From: Parahaliea maris
GTDB taxonomy: Bacteria; Pseudomonadota; Gammaproteobacteria; Pseudomonadales; Halieaceae
Direction: 5' to 3'
DNA length: 64,000 nt
NCBI RefSeq assembly: GCF_008064665.1
Contig: NZ_VRZA01000004.1
Location: 1 to 64,000 of the forward strand
The notes beneath the pieces were generated by a model. The model ran no database searches and was not told the origin of the DNA. It saw only the letters and a list, made by a program, of their open reading frames with translations. The translations under genes were made by a program, and so were the position numbers. Below, piece by piece: positions 33,650-42,997 of the stretch. Within the stretch, counting starts at the first letter, position 1; each line of letters opens with the position of its first letter.

Positions 33650-34756
33650 ATGAGCGAAGTGTCCATCGGAACGCTGGAAATCCCTACCTGGCTGCTACTG
33701 ACCGGGGCTGTCCTGGCCCTGGCGATCGTATTCCTGGCGATAAAACGCTTCATTCTGGTGCGCCTTACGCGACTGACTGACCGTTCCCAGTATCGCTACG
33801 ACTCGCTGCTGCTGCGGGCGGCCAACTTTCCCCTGACCATCGCCATCCTGGTGGCCTGCCTGTTCCTGCTGGAGAGCCTGTTGCGCCACTACGGGGTGAT
33901 GCAGAGCCCGATCAACGGCAATAGCGTGGTGGCCGCGAAGATACTGTTGATTTTCGCCATCCTGATTTTTGTCGACCGCTTTGCCATCGGCGCCTTGCAA
34001 CTGCACGCCGCGGACGGCTCCCAAACCCTGCAGAGTAGCCGGGGTATTCTCAAGGGCATCACCCGCGGGGTGATCTTCGGTATCGGGTTGTTGATGATCA
34101 TGGGGACCCTGGGTATTTCCATCACCCCCATCGTCGCTTCGCTCGGGATCACCTCGCTCGCCGTTGCCCTGGCCTTGCAGCCCACCCTGGAAAACTTTTT
34201 TTCCGGTGTGCAACTTGTTATCGACAAGCCGATTCGCGTAGACGACTTTATCGAACTGGACTCGGGCGAGCAGGGTTTCGTGGAAAAGATCGGCTGGCGG
34301 TCCACCTGGATTCGCATGTTGCCCAACAATACGGTGATCATGCCCAACAGCGCCCTGTCGAACTCGAAGATCATCAACTACTTCTATCCCAGCAAGGAGC
34401 TGTCGGTGCCGGTGGAGGTGGGGGTGCACTACAGTTCGGATCTCGACCACGTGGAACGGGTGACCCTGGAAGTGGCGCGGGAGATACTGAAAACCCACGA
34501 GTGGGGGGTGGGGGACTACGACACCTTCGTGCTGTTCCACACCTTCGACAGCTCCAGTATCAACCTCACGGTCATGCTGCGGGCCCAGGAGTACTACCAG
34601 CGATTCTGGGTCAAGTCCGCCTTCGTCAAGGCCCTGCACAAGCGCTACGCCGAAGAGGGCATTGTGATTCCCTATCCCATTCGCGCGATCAATACCGATC
34701 AGGAAGGGGCAAAACTGATGCCGGCACCGGGGCCTGGTGCAGAGCAGGGCGGCTGA
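33650..34756 (+). CDS. MscS-family mechanosensitive ion channel
   Basis: 368-residue small-conductance channel protein. Several N-terminal membrane helices (TWLLLTGAVLALAIVFLAI, LTIAILVACLFLLESLL, LLIFAILIFVDRFAI) lead into the pore-lining helix and MscS beta domain: TSLAVALALQPTLENFFSGVQL, then DKPIRVDDFIELDSGEQGFVEKIGWRSTWIR and NTVIMPNSALSNSKIINY. It releases solutes on hypo-osmotic shock. The stop abuts the stop of the convergent amidohydrolase gene with no spacer. Confidence 0.92.
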   Translation: MSEVSIGTLEIPTWLLLTGAVLALAIVFLAIKRFILVRLTRLTDRSQYRYDSLLLRAANFPLTIAILVACLFLLESLLRHYGVMQSPINGNSVVAAKILLIFAILIFVDRFAIGALQLHAADGSQTLQSSRGILKGITRGVIFGIGLLMIMGTLGISITPIVASLGITSLAVALALQPTLENFFSGVQLVIDKPIRVDDFIELDSGEQGFVEKIGWRSTWIRMLPNNTVIMPNSALSNSKIINYFYPSKELSVPVEVGVHYSSDLDHVERVTLEVAREILKTHEWGVGDYDTFVLFHTFDSSSINLTVMLRAQEYYQRFWVKSAFVKALHKRYAEEGIVIPYPIRAINTDQEGAKLMPAPGPGAEQGG

Positions 34757-36505
34757 TCAGTCCTGCCAGCCCGTCCAGCCCGGGCCGCGCACCACCTGCC
34801 CGGGAGTGGCACCGGTGTGCTCGCCGTCTTGCAGTACCTGCACGCCGTTGACAATCACGTCACTGACGCCCACGGCATAGCGGTGCGGGTCGTCGTAGGT
34901 CGCCACATCGTTGATCGTGTCCGGGTCAAACACCACCACGTCGGCGTGGTACCCCGGCACCAGTGAGCCGCGTTCCCGCAGGCCGAGGTGGGCCGCCGGC
35001 AGAGAGGTCATCTTGCGAATGGCCTCCGCCAGCGGAATCACCTGCTCGTCCCTGACATAGCGGCCCAGCAGGCGGGCGAAATTACCATAGGCCCTGGGGT
35101 GGGTACTGCTGTTGAGAAACACGCCTTCGGGCGCCATGGAGTAAGCGTCGGAACCGAAGCTCATCCAGGGTAGGGCGATCCCGCGCTTCACGTTCTCCTC
35201 GGACATCAGGAAGTACACCACCTGGACCCGGCTGCCGTCCTCGATGACGAGGTCCATGGCGGTCTGTTGGGGGTTGGTTCCGCGTTCCTCGGCCACTTCG
35301 CTCAAGGTTCTACCGGTGTACTTGCGCAGCTCGGGATTGCGGAAGCCCACCAGCAGGGTGCCCTCGGGGCCGGCCGCCAGCATCAGGTTGGACCAGTCGG
35401 CTTCACGGTCGAGCATTTCCTCCTGCAGCTTTGCGCGGACCTCCGGGTTCTGCAGGCGTTCACGCCAGTCTGCGTAGCCGCCTTCCTGCACCCAGGGCGG
35501 CATGGCCGCGTCCAGACCGGTGGAGCCCGCGGTGTAGGTGTACATGTCGGCGCTGATCCGCAGGCCCTCGGCCCGGGCCTGTTCGATCTTCGCCACCGCC
35601 TCGTCGAACTTGCTCCAGTTGGATTCACCGCTCTGCTTGAAGTGGTAGATCTCCGCCGGTGCACCCGACTCCCGGGCGATCGTGATCAGTTCGTCGATGG
35701 CTTCCAGCAGCCGGTTGCCCTCGCTGCGCATGTGGGAGATGTACATGCCGCCGTACTCGGCGGCTACTGAAGTGAGGGCAATGAGTTCCTCGGTACTGGC
35801 GTAGTAGGCCGGCGCGTAGATCAGCGAGGAGCCCACGCCCAGCGCACCTTCTTCCATGCCCTGGCGCACCAGCGCCTGCATGCGCTCGAGTTCTTCAGCG
35901 GTCGGCGCCCGGTCCTCGTATCCCACTTCGTGCACCCGCACCGTGGTGGCACCGACGAAGGAGGCCACGTTGGTCGATACACCGCGCTGTTCGAGGTACT
36001 CCAGGAATTCCCCCAGGCTGGTCCACTCGATGTCGTAGGTAATGTCGCTCTGGCGGGCCTTTTCCTCGGCCTTCATGGTGTCGTTCCAGGGGCCCCAGGA
36101 CTCCCCTTCACCGAACACTTCCAGGGTCACACCCTGGCGAATATCACCCTGGCTGCGGCCGTCGTGAATCAGGGAATCCAGTGCCCAGCTCAGCATGTTG
36201 ATAAAGCCGGGTGCCACCGCCTTGCCGCTGGCGTCGATAGTGAAACCACCGTCTTTGGTGTTGTCACTGTCAAAGTCGCCCAGGGCGACGATCCGGCCGT
36301 CGTCAATGGCGACATCAGCCTGCACGCCCGGCGCGCCGCTGCCGTCGTAGACGGTGCCGTTGAGAATCACGCCGTCATAGCGCGGAGCAGGCTCGGGTAC
36401 CGGGGCCGCTGCCTCCTGCTCGGTGCAGGCTTGCAGGCACAGGGCCATGCCCATGAGAAGGCCGAGGGTAGTGCGCGTCAGGCGTTTGTTCATGCTGGTG
36501 TGCAT
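34757..36505 (-). CDS. D-aminoacylase-like amidohydrolase lipoprotein
   Basis: 582 residues with a lipoprotein signal peptide (LGLLMGMALCLQAC, lipid-modified Cys about residue 27). Amidohydrolase superfamily, N-acyl-D-amino-acid deacylase group: opening VILNGTVYDGSGAPGVQADVAIDDGRI, GSSLIYAPAYYAS, MYISHMRSEGNRLLEAI, EIYHFKQSGESNW and ARLLGRYVRDEQVI. The HxH expected after APGFI is replaced by NMLSWALDS, so the metal site is altered relative to D-aminoacylase. Last gene of the five-gene minus-strand operon beginning at the TonB receptor. The true substrate may be an N-acyl amine or amino acid. Confidence 0.85.
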   Translation of the reverse strand: MHTSMNKRLTRTTLGLLMGMALCLQACTEQEAAAPVPEPAPRYDGVILNGTVYDGSGAPGVQADVAIDDGRIVALGDFDSDNTKDGGFTIDASGKAVAPGFINMLSWALDSLIHDGRSQGDIRQGVTLEVFGEGESWGPWNDTMKAEEKARQSDITYDIEWTSLGEFLEYLEQRGVSTNVASFVGATTVRVHEVGYEDRAPTAEELERMQALVRQGMEEGALGVGSSLIYAPAYYASTEELIALTSVAAEYGGMYISHMRSEGNRLLEAIDELITIARESGAPAEIYHFKQSGESNWSKFDEAVAKIEQARAEGLRISADMYTYTAGSTGLDAAMPPWVQEGGYADWRERLQNPEVRAKLQEEMLDREADWSNLMLAAGPEGTLLVGFRNPELRKYTGRTLSEVAEERGTNPQQTAMDLVIEDGSRVQVVYFLMSEENVKRGIALPWMSFGSDAYSMAPEGVFLNSSTHPRAYGNFARLLGRYVRDEQVIPLAEAIRKMTSLPAAHLGLRERGSLVPGYHADVVVFDPDTINDVATYDDPHRYAVGVSDVIVNGVQVLQDGEHTGATPGQVVRGPGWTGWQD

Positions 36506-36518
36506 TCCCTGTCAGTGA

Positions 36519-36953
36519 TTACAGTCCGGAACCGTCCTGGGAGTAGATGACCCAGATTTTGGTATAGCCCTCGGTCTCCCACACACCGGTCCATTCCTTC
36601 GGGATGGTAACGGCTTCGCCGGCTTCGATCACCTGCACACTGCCATCGGCGGAGGTGAGGGTCACGCTGCCCTCGAGAAAGTACATGAACTCATCGACGC
36701 CATAGGGTTCATTGATTTCCCAGCGGGAGGCGGGGGCCTTGTACATTCCCGAAGCGAACTTCTTGTCGGAACTCAGCAGCGAGGTGATATCCAGCACGGT
36801 GCCGTTGTCGCGTTCGGTTTTCTTGGTGGCTTCGCTGTCGAATATCTTGCCGGCAATGTCAGCCCTGGTCATTTCGGCGGGGGTGATGACATCGTCGGCC
36901 AGGGCCACAGAACTGGCGAACAGGGCGGCACAGGCGGTTGCAATCAAACGCAT
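36519..36953 (-). CDS. exported DUF861-type cupin
   Basis: 144 residues: signal peptide (RLIATACAALFASSVALA) and a single cupin fold of the Cupin_3/DUF861 group, seen in APASRWEINEPYGVDEFMYFLEG, VTLTSADGSVQVIEAGEAVTIPKEWTGVWE. Related cytoplasmic proteins occur with amine and polyamine catabolism genes; a periplasmic version is less common. The ATG at 36951-36953 is chosen because it begins the signal peptide. It lies between the NhaC antiporter and amidohydrolase genes with gaps of 31 and 13 bases. Confidence 0.85.
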   Translation of the reverse strand: MRLIATACAALFASSVALADDVITPAEMTRADIAGKIFDSEATKKTERDNGTVLDITSLLSSDKKFASGMYKAPASRWEINEPYGVDEFMYFLEGSVTLTSADGSVQVIEAGEAVTIPKEWTGVWETEGYTKIWVIYSQDGSGL

Positions 36954-36984
36954 TTCGAAACTCCTCGTTGTGGGTGTTATGTCG

Positions 36985-38352
36985 CTAGAGATAGGCAATA
37001 CCCAGGTAGCCGATGGTGGAGACCACCGCGGCAATCAGGGCGTAGGGGAACTGGGTCAGGGCGTGTTGCAGCGGCGTACACCCGGTCGCCTGGGAGGTGA
37101 GCACCGTGGCGTCGGAGTAGAAGCAGGCGTGGCTGCCAAAGGTACTCGCTGACAGGGTGGCGCCAATCACCAGGGTCATGTCGGCCCCCAACTTGTGACC
37201 GAGGGTGGTCACAATAGGCAAGACGATCACGAACACGCCCCAGTTGGAGCCGGTCATGAAGGACACCAGCGCCATGCTCACGAAAATGACCGCCGGCAAC
37301 AACTCCGCGGTCATGATGGGCTCCATGGCACCCACCACGTAGGAGGGCAGGGCGAGAGCATCGTTGACGTCCTTGAGAATGAACGCGGCCACCAGTACGG
37401 CGAGGGGCTCGATCATGGTCTTGAAGCCGTCGATCACCGTGTCGAAGGTGTCGTGCATGTCCAGCAGGCGCAGGCCCAGGACCAGGCACACCGTGACGCC
37501 CAGGGTGATGTAGATACCCACGAGGAAGTCGTTGTCGAAGTACATGGTGCTGGATACCAGCAGCAGCATCGGCACCACGAACAGCCACATCCGCGGGCGC
37601 ACATCGTCCCGTGGCTTGATGGCCTTGTTGGCCTTTTCGATGTGTTCGGCATCCGGGGGCACCATCTGGCCGAGTTCCCGGGCGCGGGTCTCGGCGGCCT
37701 TCATCGGCCCGAGGTCCGGGATGACACGCCAGATCACCAGTGGTACCAGCAGTACTGCGGCCCAGGCGTAGAACATGTAGGGAATGGCGGAGATGTACAC
37801 CGCCAGGCCCTGGCCTTCCTCGGCCAGTCCGTTGGCGACCAGCAGGCCGCCAAAGAATGCGCCCCAGGTGGAGAAGGGGATAATCACGCTGATCGGTGCC
37901 GCGGTGGTGTCCACCACGTAGGCCAGCTTTTCCCGGGACACCCGGAATTTATCCGTGAGGTCGCGCATGGCAGCGCCCACCGCCAGGGAGTTCAGGTAGT
38001 CGTCGACAAACATCAGAATACCGAGAGCCCAGGTGGTGAAGAGGGCGCCGGTCTGGCTGTGTACCCGCTTGGCCAGGGCGATGGTAAAGGCCCGGGCAGA
38101 GCCGGTGCGGATCAGCAGGCCGATCAGGCTGCCCATGAAACCGCAGACCAGGATCACCCAGGCTACGTCCTCATCGGTCAGCACCCGCAGGGACGTCTCG
38201 GCGAGCCCGGTAACGAAGCCGCTGCCGTGGAGCATGATCAAACCCAGCAGGCCGCCGCAGATCAGCGACTCGATGGGGCGGCGGGTCCACACCGCCATGA
38301 TGAAAACCAGTGCCGTCGGCACCAGGGAAAGCGCAGTTCCGCTCACTTCCAT
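36985..38352 (-). CDS. NhaC-family Na+/H+ antiporter
   Basis: 455-residue integral membrane protein of the NhaC family with about 11-12 helices. Blocks: ALVFIMAVWTRRPIESLICGGLLGL, GFMGSLIGLLIRTGSARAF, LGILMFVDDYLNSLAVGAAMRDL, ISVIIPFSTWGAFFGGLL, FMTGSNWGVFVIVLPIV and SASTFGSHACFYSDATVLTSQATGC. Some relatives carry amino acids or organic cations in exchange for Na+/H+, and the operon context (receptor, amine-oxidising flavoenzyme, deacylase) makes substrate transport a reasonable alternative to pH homeostasis. Confidence 0.87.
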   Translation of the reverse strand: MEVSGTALSLVPTALVFIMAVWTRRPIESLICGGLLGLIMLHGSGFVTGLAETSLRVLTDEDVAWVILVCGFMGSLIGLLIRTGSARAFTIALAKRVHSQTGALFTTWALGILMFVDDYLNSLAVGAAMRDLTDKFRVSREKLAYVVDTTAAPISVIIPFSTWGAFFGGLLVANGLAEEGQGLAVYISAIPYMFYAWAAVLLVPLVIWRVIPDLGPMKAAETRARELGQMVPPDAEHIEKANKAIKPRDDVRPRMWLFVVPMLLLVSSTMYFDNDFLVGIYITLGVTVCLVLGLRLLDMHDTFDTVIDGFKTMIEPLAVLVAAFILKDVNDALALPSYVVGAMEPIMTAELLPAVIFVSMALVSFMTGSNWGVFVIVLPIVTTLGHKLGADMTLVIGATLSASTFGSHACFYSDATVLTSQATGCTPLQHALTQFPYALIAAVVSTIGYLGIAYL

Positions 38353-38358
38353 ACTTTA

Positions 38359-40236
38359 TCAACTCACCTGTTCGTTGGTGGCACGCCACGCGGCGTCGAT
38401 GGCGCCGTTGACGAAAGCATATGCCGAGGCATCGGAATTGGCGATGGATATTCTTCCCATCTGGCGCGCGCCCAACAGGTGAGGTCCGTTATCCGGGCCG
38501 TACTCGGGTGGGTCGGAATACTCGTTGTATTCGTAGGCGTAGCCGTGGGGCCAGCGGTTGACCGTGATGGCGGCGATATCCCGCTCCGGGTCGAAGTCGT
38601 TGCTGCCCAGTGCGCCGTCGAGGGTGCTGACAATGTGCTGCTCGAACGCCTCGAAGGGGGTTTCATACAGCTTGCGCCGGCCGAGGACATGTTGCTCCTT
38701 GGCCTCCAGGCCCTGGTCGGGCGCGCAGGGTACGTAGGATCCGTGCAGTACCGTGGGCTGGTCCGGGTCGTTGGCGTAGTGGTAGCCGCCCATGCTCACC
38801 GGGAAATCCATGCCGATGGAGTGCATCATCTCCGGATCGGGGATGGTGAAACTGCTGTAGCCGGCACTGGCAAAGGCCCGCCAGTTGCGCAGGGCAATAC
38901 TCATGTACACCAGCGGCACCTTGGTGGAGTACTCGATGGCCTCGCGCTGCTCGGCGGGCAGTTCCGGGCAGATATAGGGAATGAGGTCGTTGTAGCAGGC
39001 GAGGATCGTGTGCTTGCCGCGCACCCTGTACAGATCGCCCTGGTTGACGTAGGTGACGTCCACGAACTTCTGGTCTGCCGTGTGCCGCACATCGACGGCG
39101 GTACTGTTCAGGCGGATGCGGGTGTTGCTGTCGGCCTTGTCCAGCGCGGCGTAGTCGGCGCGTGCCAGCACCAGGTCTTCCATGGTGGACCCGGGGATCG
39201 CCTCCGGCAGCAGGTTGCGCACCAGCGACCTGGCCACCCCGGCGTTGCCGTCGGGGAAGTGGAAAATATAGGGTTCGTCCCGCTCCGGGGAACGTTGGTC
39301 GTAGTCGCCCAGGTCCAGGTGCAGGGTTCCGGGCAAGCCCATGCGGGCCGCCTCGAGGGCGCTCTGGGCATCCCAGCCAACACCCCACCAGCCGCGAATG
39401 CCGTCTCTGAGCAGGACGTAAACCGGCTCTGGTACGCCGGCATCCCCCAGCAGAAAATCCTTGTAGGTGATGCTGCGCAGGTAGGCCACTTTCTCGGCCT
39501 GTGGCCTGCCGGCCAGGTAGTCGATCTCTTCATTCAATAATTTGAGCAGTGCCTGCCGCGAACTCTCATCGAGGGGGTACTGCTGCAAAATGTCGGTGTT
39601 GTGCTGGCGATTCTCCGCCGAGGGTCCATTGCGGTAATCGGGGGCAATCACATCCTGCCCGTAACGCGATTTCGAGAAGTACAGGCCTCGCTCGAGCTGG
39701 TTGCGCTCAAAGAAGGTGCGGTCGAAATAGTCGTAGAAGCGCTCGGTGTGGATACCGACATCCTTGAGCAACTGGCTGGCCGCAGGGGAATAGCTGCCGG
39801 GGGTGTCGATCGACTGGCTGCCGCCGTAGCAGATCAGTTTCTTGCCGTCGACATCGAACTCGTTGCGCTTGGCGTGACCGCCAAAATCGTCGTGGTTGTC
39901 GAGGACCAGAATCTTTGCCCCCGCACCCAGTTTCTGGCGATAGAAGTGGGCGGCGGCGAGGCCCGAGATACCCCCGCCAACCACGATGAGATCGTAGACG
40001 GCTTCTGTCAGCTGCTTCGGTTGCGGGTATTTCGCGCCGGCCCAGGACATGGAGTGGGCCACCTCGAAGGAGCCTGGGTGGCTGCCGCGCATCCCGGTGA
40101 GCGAGGGCGGGTAGTAGATCCCTGAACCCGAAGCCGTCTGGGCAAAGCCTCGCAGTGGCTGGAGGCCGCCGGCGAGCATGCCGACGGCAACCCCGCCGAG
40201 GAAATCCCGGCGGGTGATACCTTTCTTGCTGGACAT
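38359..40236 (-). CDS. Tat-exported FAD oxidoreductase, spermidine-dehydrogenase-like
   Basis: 625 residues with a twin-arginine signal (ITRRDFLGGVAVGMLAGG) and the FAD-binding motif DLIVVGGGISGLAAAHFYRQ at about residues 82-101. The segment YYPPSLTGMRGSHPGSFEVAH just after the leader, and the length near 620, match what I recall of the SpdH (spermidine dehydrogenase) family. The C-terminal block GRISIANSDASAYAFVNGAIDAAW closes the FAD domain. It would be folded with FAD in the cytoplasm and act in the periplasm. It lies between the TonB receptor (9-base gap) and NhaC gene (6-base gap). Confidence 0.84.
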   Translation of the reverse strand: MSSKKGITRRDFLGGVAVGMLAGGLQPLRGFAQTASGSGIYYPPSLTGMRGSHPGSFEVAHSMSWAGAKYPQPKQLTEAVYDLIVVGGGISGLAAAHFYRQKLGAGAKILVLDNHDDFGGHAKRNEFDVDGKKLICYGGSQSIDTPGSYSPAASQLLKDVGIHTERFYDYFDRTFFERNQLERGLYFSKSRYGQDVIAPDYRNGPSAENRQHNTDILQQYPLDESSRQALLKLLNEEIDYLAGRPQAEKVAYLRSITYKDFLLGDAGVPEPVYVLLRDGIRGWWGVGWDAQSALEAARMGLPGTLHLDLGDYDQRSPERDEPYIFHFPDGNAGVARSLVRNLLPEAIPGSTMEDLVLARADYAALDKADSNTRIRLNSTAVDVRHTADQKFVDVTYVNQGDLYRVRGKHTILACYNDLIPYICPELPAEQREAIEYSTKVPLVYMSIALRNWRAFASAGYSSFTIPDPEMMHSIGMDFPVSMGGYHYANDPDQPTVLHGSYVPCAPDQGLEAKEQHVLGRRKLYETPFEAFEQHIVSTLDGALGSNDFDPERDIAAITVNRWPHGYAYEYNEYSDPPEYGPDNGPHLLGARQMGRISIANSDASAYAFVNGAIDAAWRATNEQVS

Positions 40237-40245
40237 GAACGGTTC

Positions 40246-42708
40246 CTAGAAGTTGTACATCAGGCGCACACCGGTGGTCCGGGGGCGGCTCGGGCTGATA
40301 TCAAACTGAACGTAGGGGTTGCTAGGGTTGCCTCCGCTGTTGCCCGCGTCGTAGTACTCGTCGTCGAGCAGGTTCTCGACATACAGGGCCACGGCCCAGC
40401 CACTGTCGGCGCGGTAACCGGCGAGCAGTTGTACGTCGTTGAACTCACCGACCTCGCGGGCGCCTTCAGGGAAGCTTGTGGTGAGGGCGTTCAGCGGCAG
40501 GTAACTGTTGGGGGCGTCGTCTTCCCAGCTCCAGGACAGGTTGCCGTAGATCTCGCCCTTGCCGACGGGCACACTGCCGTTGATTACCGCAAAGGCGGTC
40601 CATTCGGGTGCCCCCGGCATGGCCTGGCCCTCGCAGGCGTTGATGTCGCCCAGCACGCGCTCACCCTCGGAGCAGAATTCCTGGATACCCTTGGCCTCGC
40701 TGTCGAACCAGGCGAAGCCGAGGCCGATATCCATGTAGTCATTCAGTCCCAGGTTCCAGGTGCCCTCGACACCGTTGGCGTCCACGGTGCCGACATTACA
40801 GATGACGACTCCGGGCTCTCCGGGCACGCCGCAGGTGGCCTGCAGGTCCTCGTATTCGTAGATAAAGGCACTCAACTGTACCTGGCTGCGGCCGTCCCAC
40901 TGGGTGCCCTTGAAGCCCACCTCATAGGAGATCACGCTCTCGCCGTCAAAGGAGCCGGGTTTGTGGGTGCCGGGGTAGGCGTAGATGGTTCCCCACAAAC
41001 CGTCGGGGTCCACTTTGAAGCTGTTGTAGCCACCCTGCTTGTAGCCGGTGGTGACGCTGGCGTACAGCAGCACGTCGTCATTGGGTCGGTAATTGACCAC
41101 GCCGCGGTAGGTCGGCTCGGACCAGGTGCGGGAGTCCTTGACCGGGCCGTCAGGCGTGTAAAAACCGGTCTGCACCCGCGGTCCGAGGACCGGGCTCGGG
41201 TTGAGGTCGGTCCGTACCTCCTGGGAAAACTCTTTCTTGTCCTCGTTGTAGCGCACGCCGACGCTGGCGTCCCACTGCTCGCTGAAGCGGAAGTTGAGAT
41301 CCACGTAGGCCGCCCAGCCGGAGAACACGCCCTTGGTCTGGTTCCAGTCGTCCATGCGCCCGGTGGGGCTGGCGACCCAGTCGTAGGTGCCGAAGTAGTC
41401 GTAGAGCACGTAGGCGTAGGCGCCGTCGTAGGCGTTGTTGTAGTAGTCGAACACGCCCTCACAGGTATCGCCCCAGTACACCGTGCAGTACAGGTCCTCG
41501 TCCTGCTGGCCCATGAACAGGGAGTCGATCTCCTCGCGGTAGTAGGACACCCCGGTATACCAGTTGAACATGCCCTCGTTGTCGGAGGTCAGGCGCAGTT
41601 CCTGTTCGAAATAGTCGCCGTCCTGCTTCTGTTCATAGTTGAAGATGGTGAGAGGAGTGGCGTCGTAGTCTTCGGTGTAGTGGTAGTTGTGGTCCTTGTA
41701 GCCGGTGAGGGAGGTCAGGGTGGCCCAGCCCAGGTCGTAGTCGACCACCAGGCCGATACTCATGGCTTCGCCCTCGTCGATAATGCCGTTGTCCGGCTCA
41801 TCGATGTTGATCTTGCGCGGGTCCGAGGGCACCACGATGTCGCCGTAGATTTCCTCCAGCATGGCGAAGGAACCGGCATTGCCGGTGGCGCGGTAGATGG
41901 TGCCTGACTGGTCGCGGTCCTCGTATTCGACGTACAGCTTGGCTGTCAGGTTGCCGCCGGCGTCGTACAGACCGGTGATGCGGATGGCATCCTTGTTGTG
42001 GTCGATGTGATCCTTGCCGGTGGCGATGTTGCGTACGTAGCCATCCTCCTCGGAATGATAGCCGGCCACCCGTACCGAGAAGCTGTCGGTGAGATCAAAG
42101 CTCGCGCCCAACTCGCCGGTGAAGATACCGCGTTCGCCGATACGCACGTCCATGTAACCGTCGCGCTCCCCCTGGGTCGGCGTCCGGGTGAAGATATTGA
42201 GCGCGCCGGAGATAGAGTTGCGCCCGAACAGGAAGCCCTGGGGGCCGCGCAGTACTTCGGCCCGCTCGACGTCAAACAGGCTGGACACCGCGGAACCGTT
42301 ACGGCCCTGGTAGAAACCGTTCTTGTACACACCGAGGGAGGGGTCGCCGCCGTTGCCGAAGTCGTTGGTCACGATGCCGCGGACGCGGATCGAGTCCATG
42401 AAGCTGTCTTTGGAGTTACCGGTAACGCCCGGGGTGAAGGAAACCAGGTCCTTGACGTCATCGAGGTTCACATCGCGGAGAAAATCCCCTGAGAGGGCGG
42501 AGACAGACAGCGGCACGTCCATCACCGAGGCGGCGCGCTTGGTAGCGGTAACGATGACTTCTTCCAGCGCCTGGGCGTTCGCGCCGCCGGCACCGGTCAT
42601 CAGAATGGAGGAAACGGCAATGGCGAGGCCGTTGCGCTGGAACTTCTTGCCTGGGCGAGCGGCCCTGTCGAGAGCGGTGCGGGACCGGGAAAACTGGTTT
42701 GGACTCAT
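40246..42708 (-). CDS. TonB-dependent receptor
   Basis: 820-residue outer-membrane receptor. A long basic leader and signal (GLAIAVSSILMTGAGGANAQ) is followed by the TonB box EEVIVTATKR, a plug domain (VPLSVSALSGDFL, RGPQGFLFGRNSISGALNIFTR), the beta-barrel and a C-terminal LMYNF ending in Phe. The subgroup is common in marine proteobacteria for organic substrates rather than siderophores. First gene of the amine/amino-acid-type operon. An AAGGGG ribosome site precedes the ATG, and a long 289-base leader lies upstream. Confidence 0.93.
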   Translation of the reverse strand: MSPNQFSRSRTALDRAARPGKKFQRNGLAIAVSSILMTGAGGANAQALEEVIVTATKRAASVMDVPLSVSALSGDFLRDVNLDDVKDLVSFTPGVTGNSKDSFMDSIRVRGIVTNDFGNGGDPSLGVYKNGFYQGRNGSAVSSLFDVERAEVLRGPQGFLFGRNSISGALNIFTRTPTQGERDGYMDVRIGERGIFTGELGASFDLTDSFSVRVAGYHSEEDGYVRNIATGKDHIDHNKDAIRITGLYDAGGNLTAKLYVEYEDRDQSGTIYRATGNAGSFAMLEEIYGDIVVPSDPRKINIDEPDNGIIDEGEAMSIGLVVDYDLGWATLTSLTGYKDHNYHYTEDYDATPLTIFNYEQKQDGDYFEQELRLTSDNEGMFNWYTGVSYYREEIDSLFMGQQDEDLYCTVYWGDTCEGVFDYYNNAYDGAYAYVLYDYFGTYDWVASPTGRMDDWNQTKGVFSGWAAYVDLNFRFSEQWDASVGVRYNEDKKEFSQEVRTDLNPSPVLGPRVQTGFYTPDGPVKDSRTWSEPTYRGVVNYRPNDDVLLYASVTTGYKQGGYNSFKVDPDGLWGTIYAYPGTHKPGSFDGESVISYEVGFKGTQWDGRSQVQLSAFIYEYEDLQATCGVPGEPGVVICNVGTVDANGVEGTWNLGLNDYMDIGLGFAWFDSEAKGIQEFCSEGERVLGDINACEGQAMPGAPEWTAFAVINGSVPVGKGEIYGNLSWSWEDDAPNSYLPLNALTTSFPEGAREVGEFNDVQLLAGYRADSGWAVALYVENLLDDEYYDAGNSGGNPSNPYVQFDISPSRPRTTGVRLMYNF

Positions 42709-42997
42709 GACTACCCCTTTTTTTGCAAGTACACGTCCTTCACCCAGGATGGGTTGCAGGAATGAAAACGGTTTGCGGGCGTCATACAGCCACCCGAAAC
42801 GCTGGAATAGGTTTTATGGCATTTCGGCGAACTGAAGTGCTGTTTTTACAGCGGATTCTGGTTTGGTGGTTCAGTTCTGTCGGGCGAATTTCAGACTACG
42901 GAAACGATTCCGGTGATGCAATATGGTGCGGGTAAAAACGCCTACCCACTTAGGGGTAGGCCGTCCTGAGTCGCCCGCGGCAGCAGGCGGGAGTGTC
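42709..42997. promoter_or_regulatory. promoter region of the TonB-receptor operon
   Basis: A 289-base non-coding stretch, the largest gap of the window. It holds the ribosome binding site of the receptor gene, an AT-rich centre (about 42800-42900) likely to contain the promoter, and at its far end the minus-strand terminator hairpin described separately. No further ORF is supported. Confidence 0.55.
42934..42961 (-). terminator. minus-strand terminator after TPR-sulfotransferase (or operator)
   Basis: Stem GCCTACCC (42940-42947) and GGGTAGGC (42954-42961), loop of six, with AAAAA at 42934-42938 that becomes a T-tract on the minus strand. It is 36 bases downstream of the sulfotransferase stop. 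The symmetrical TACCC/GGGTA arms could alternatively be a regulator site for the receptor operon. Confidence 0.75.

Noticed and set aside
37195-39540. 781-codon plus-strand frame over the NhaC and flavoenzyme genes
   Set aside because: His/Gly/Val-rich composition without domains; two recognised proteins lie on the other strand.
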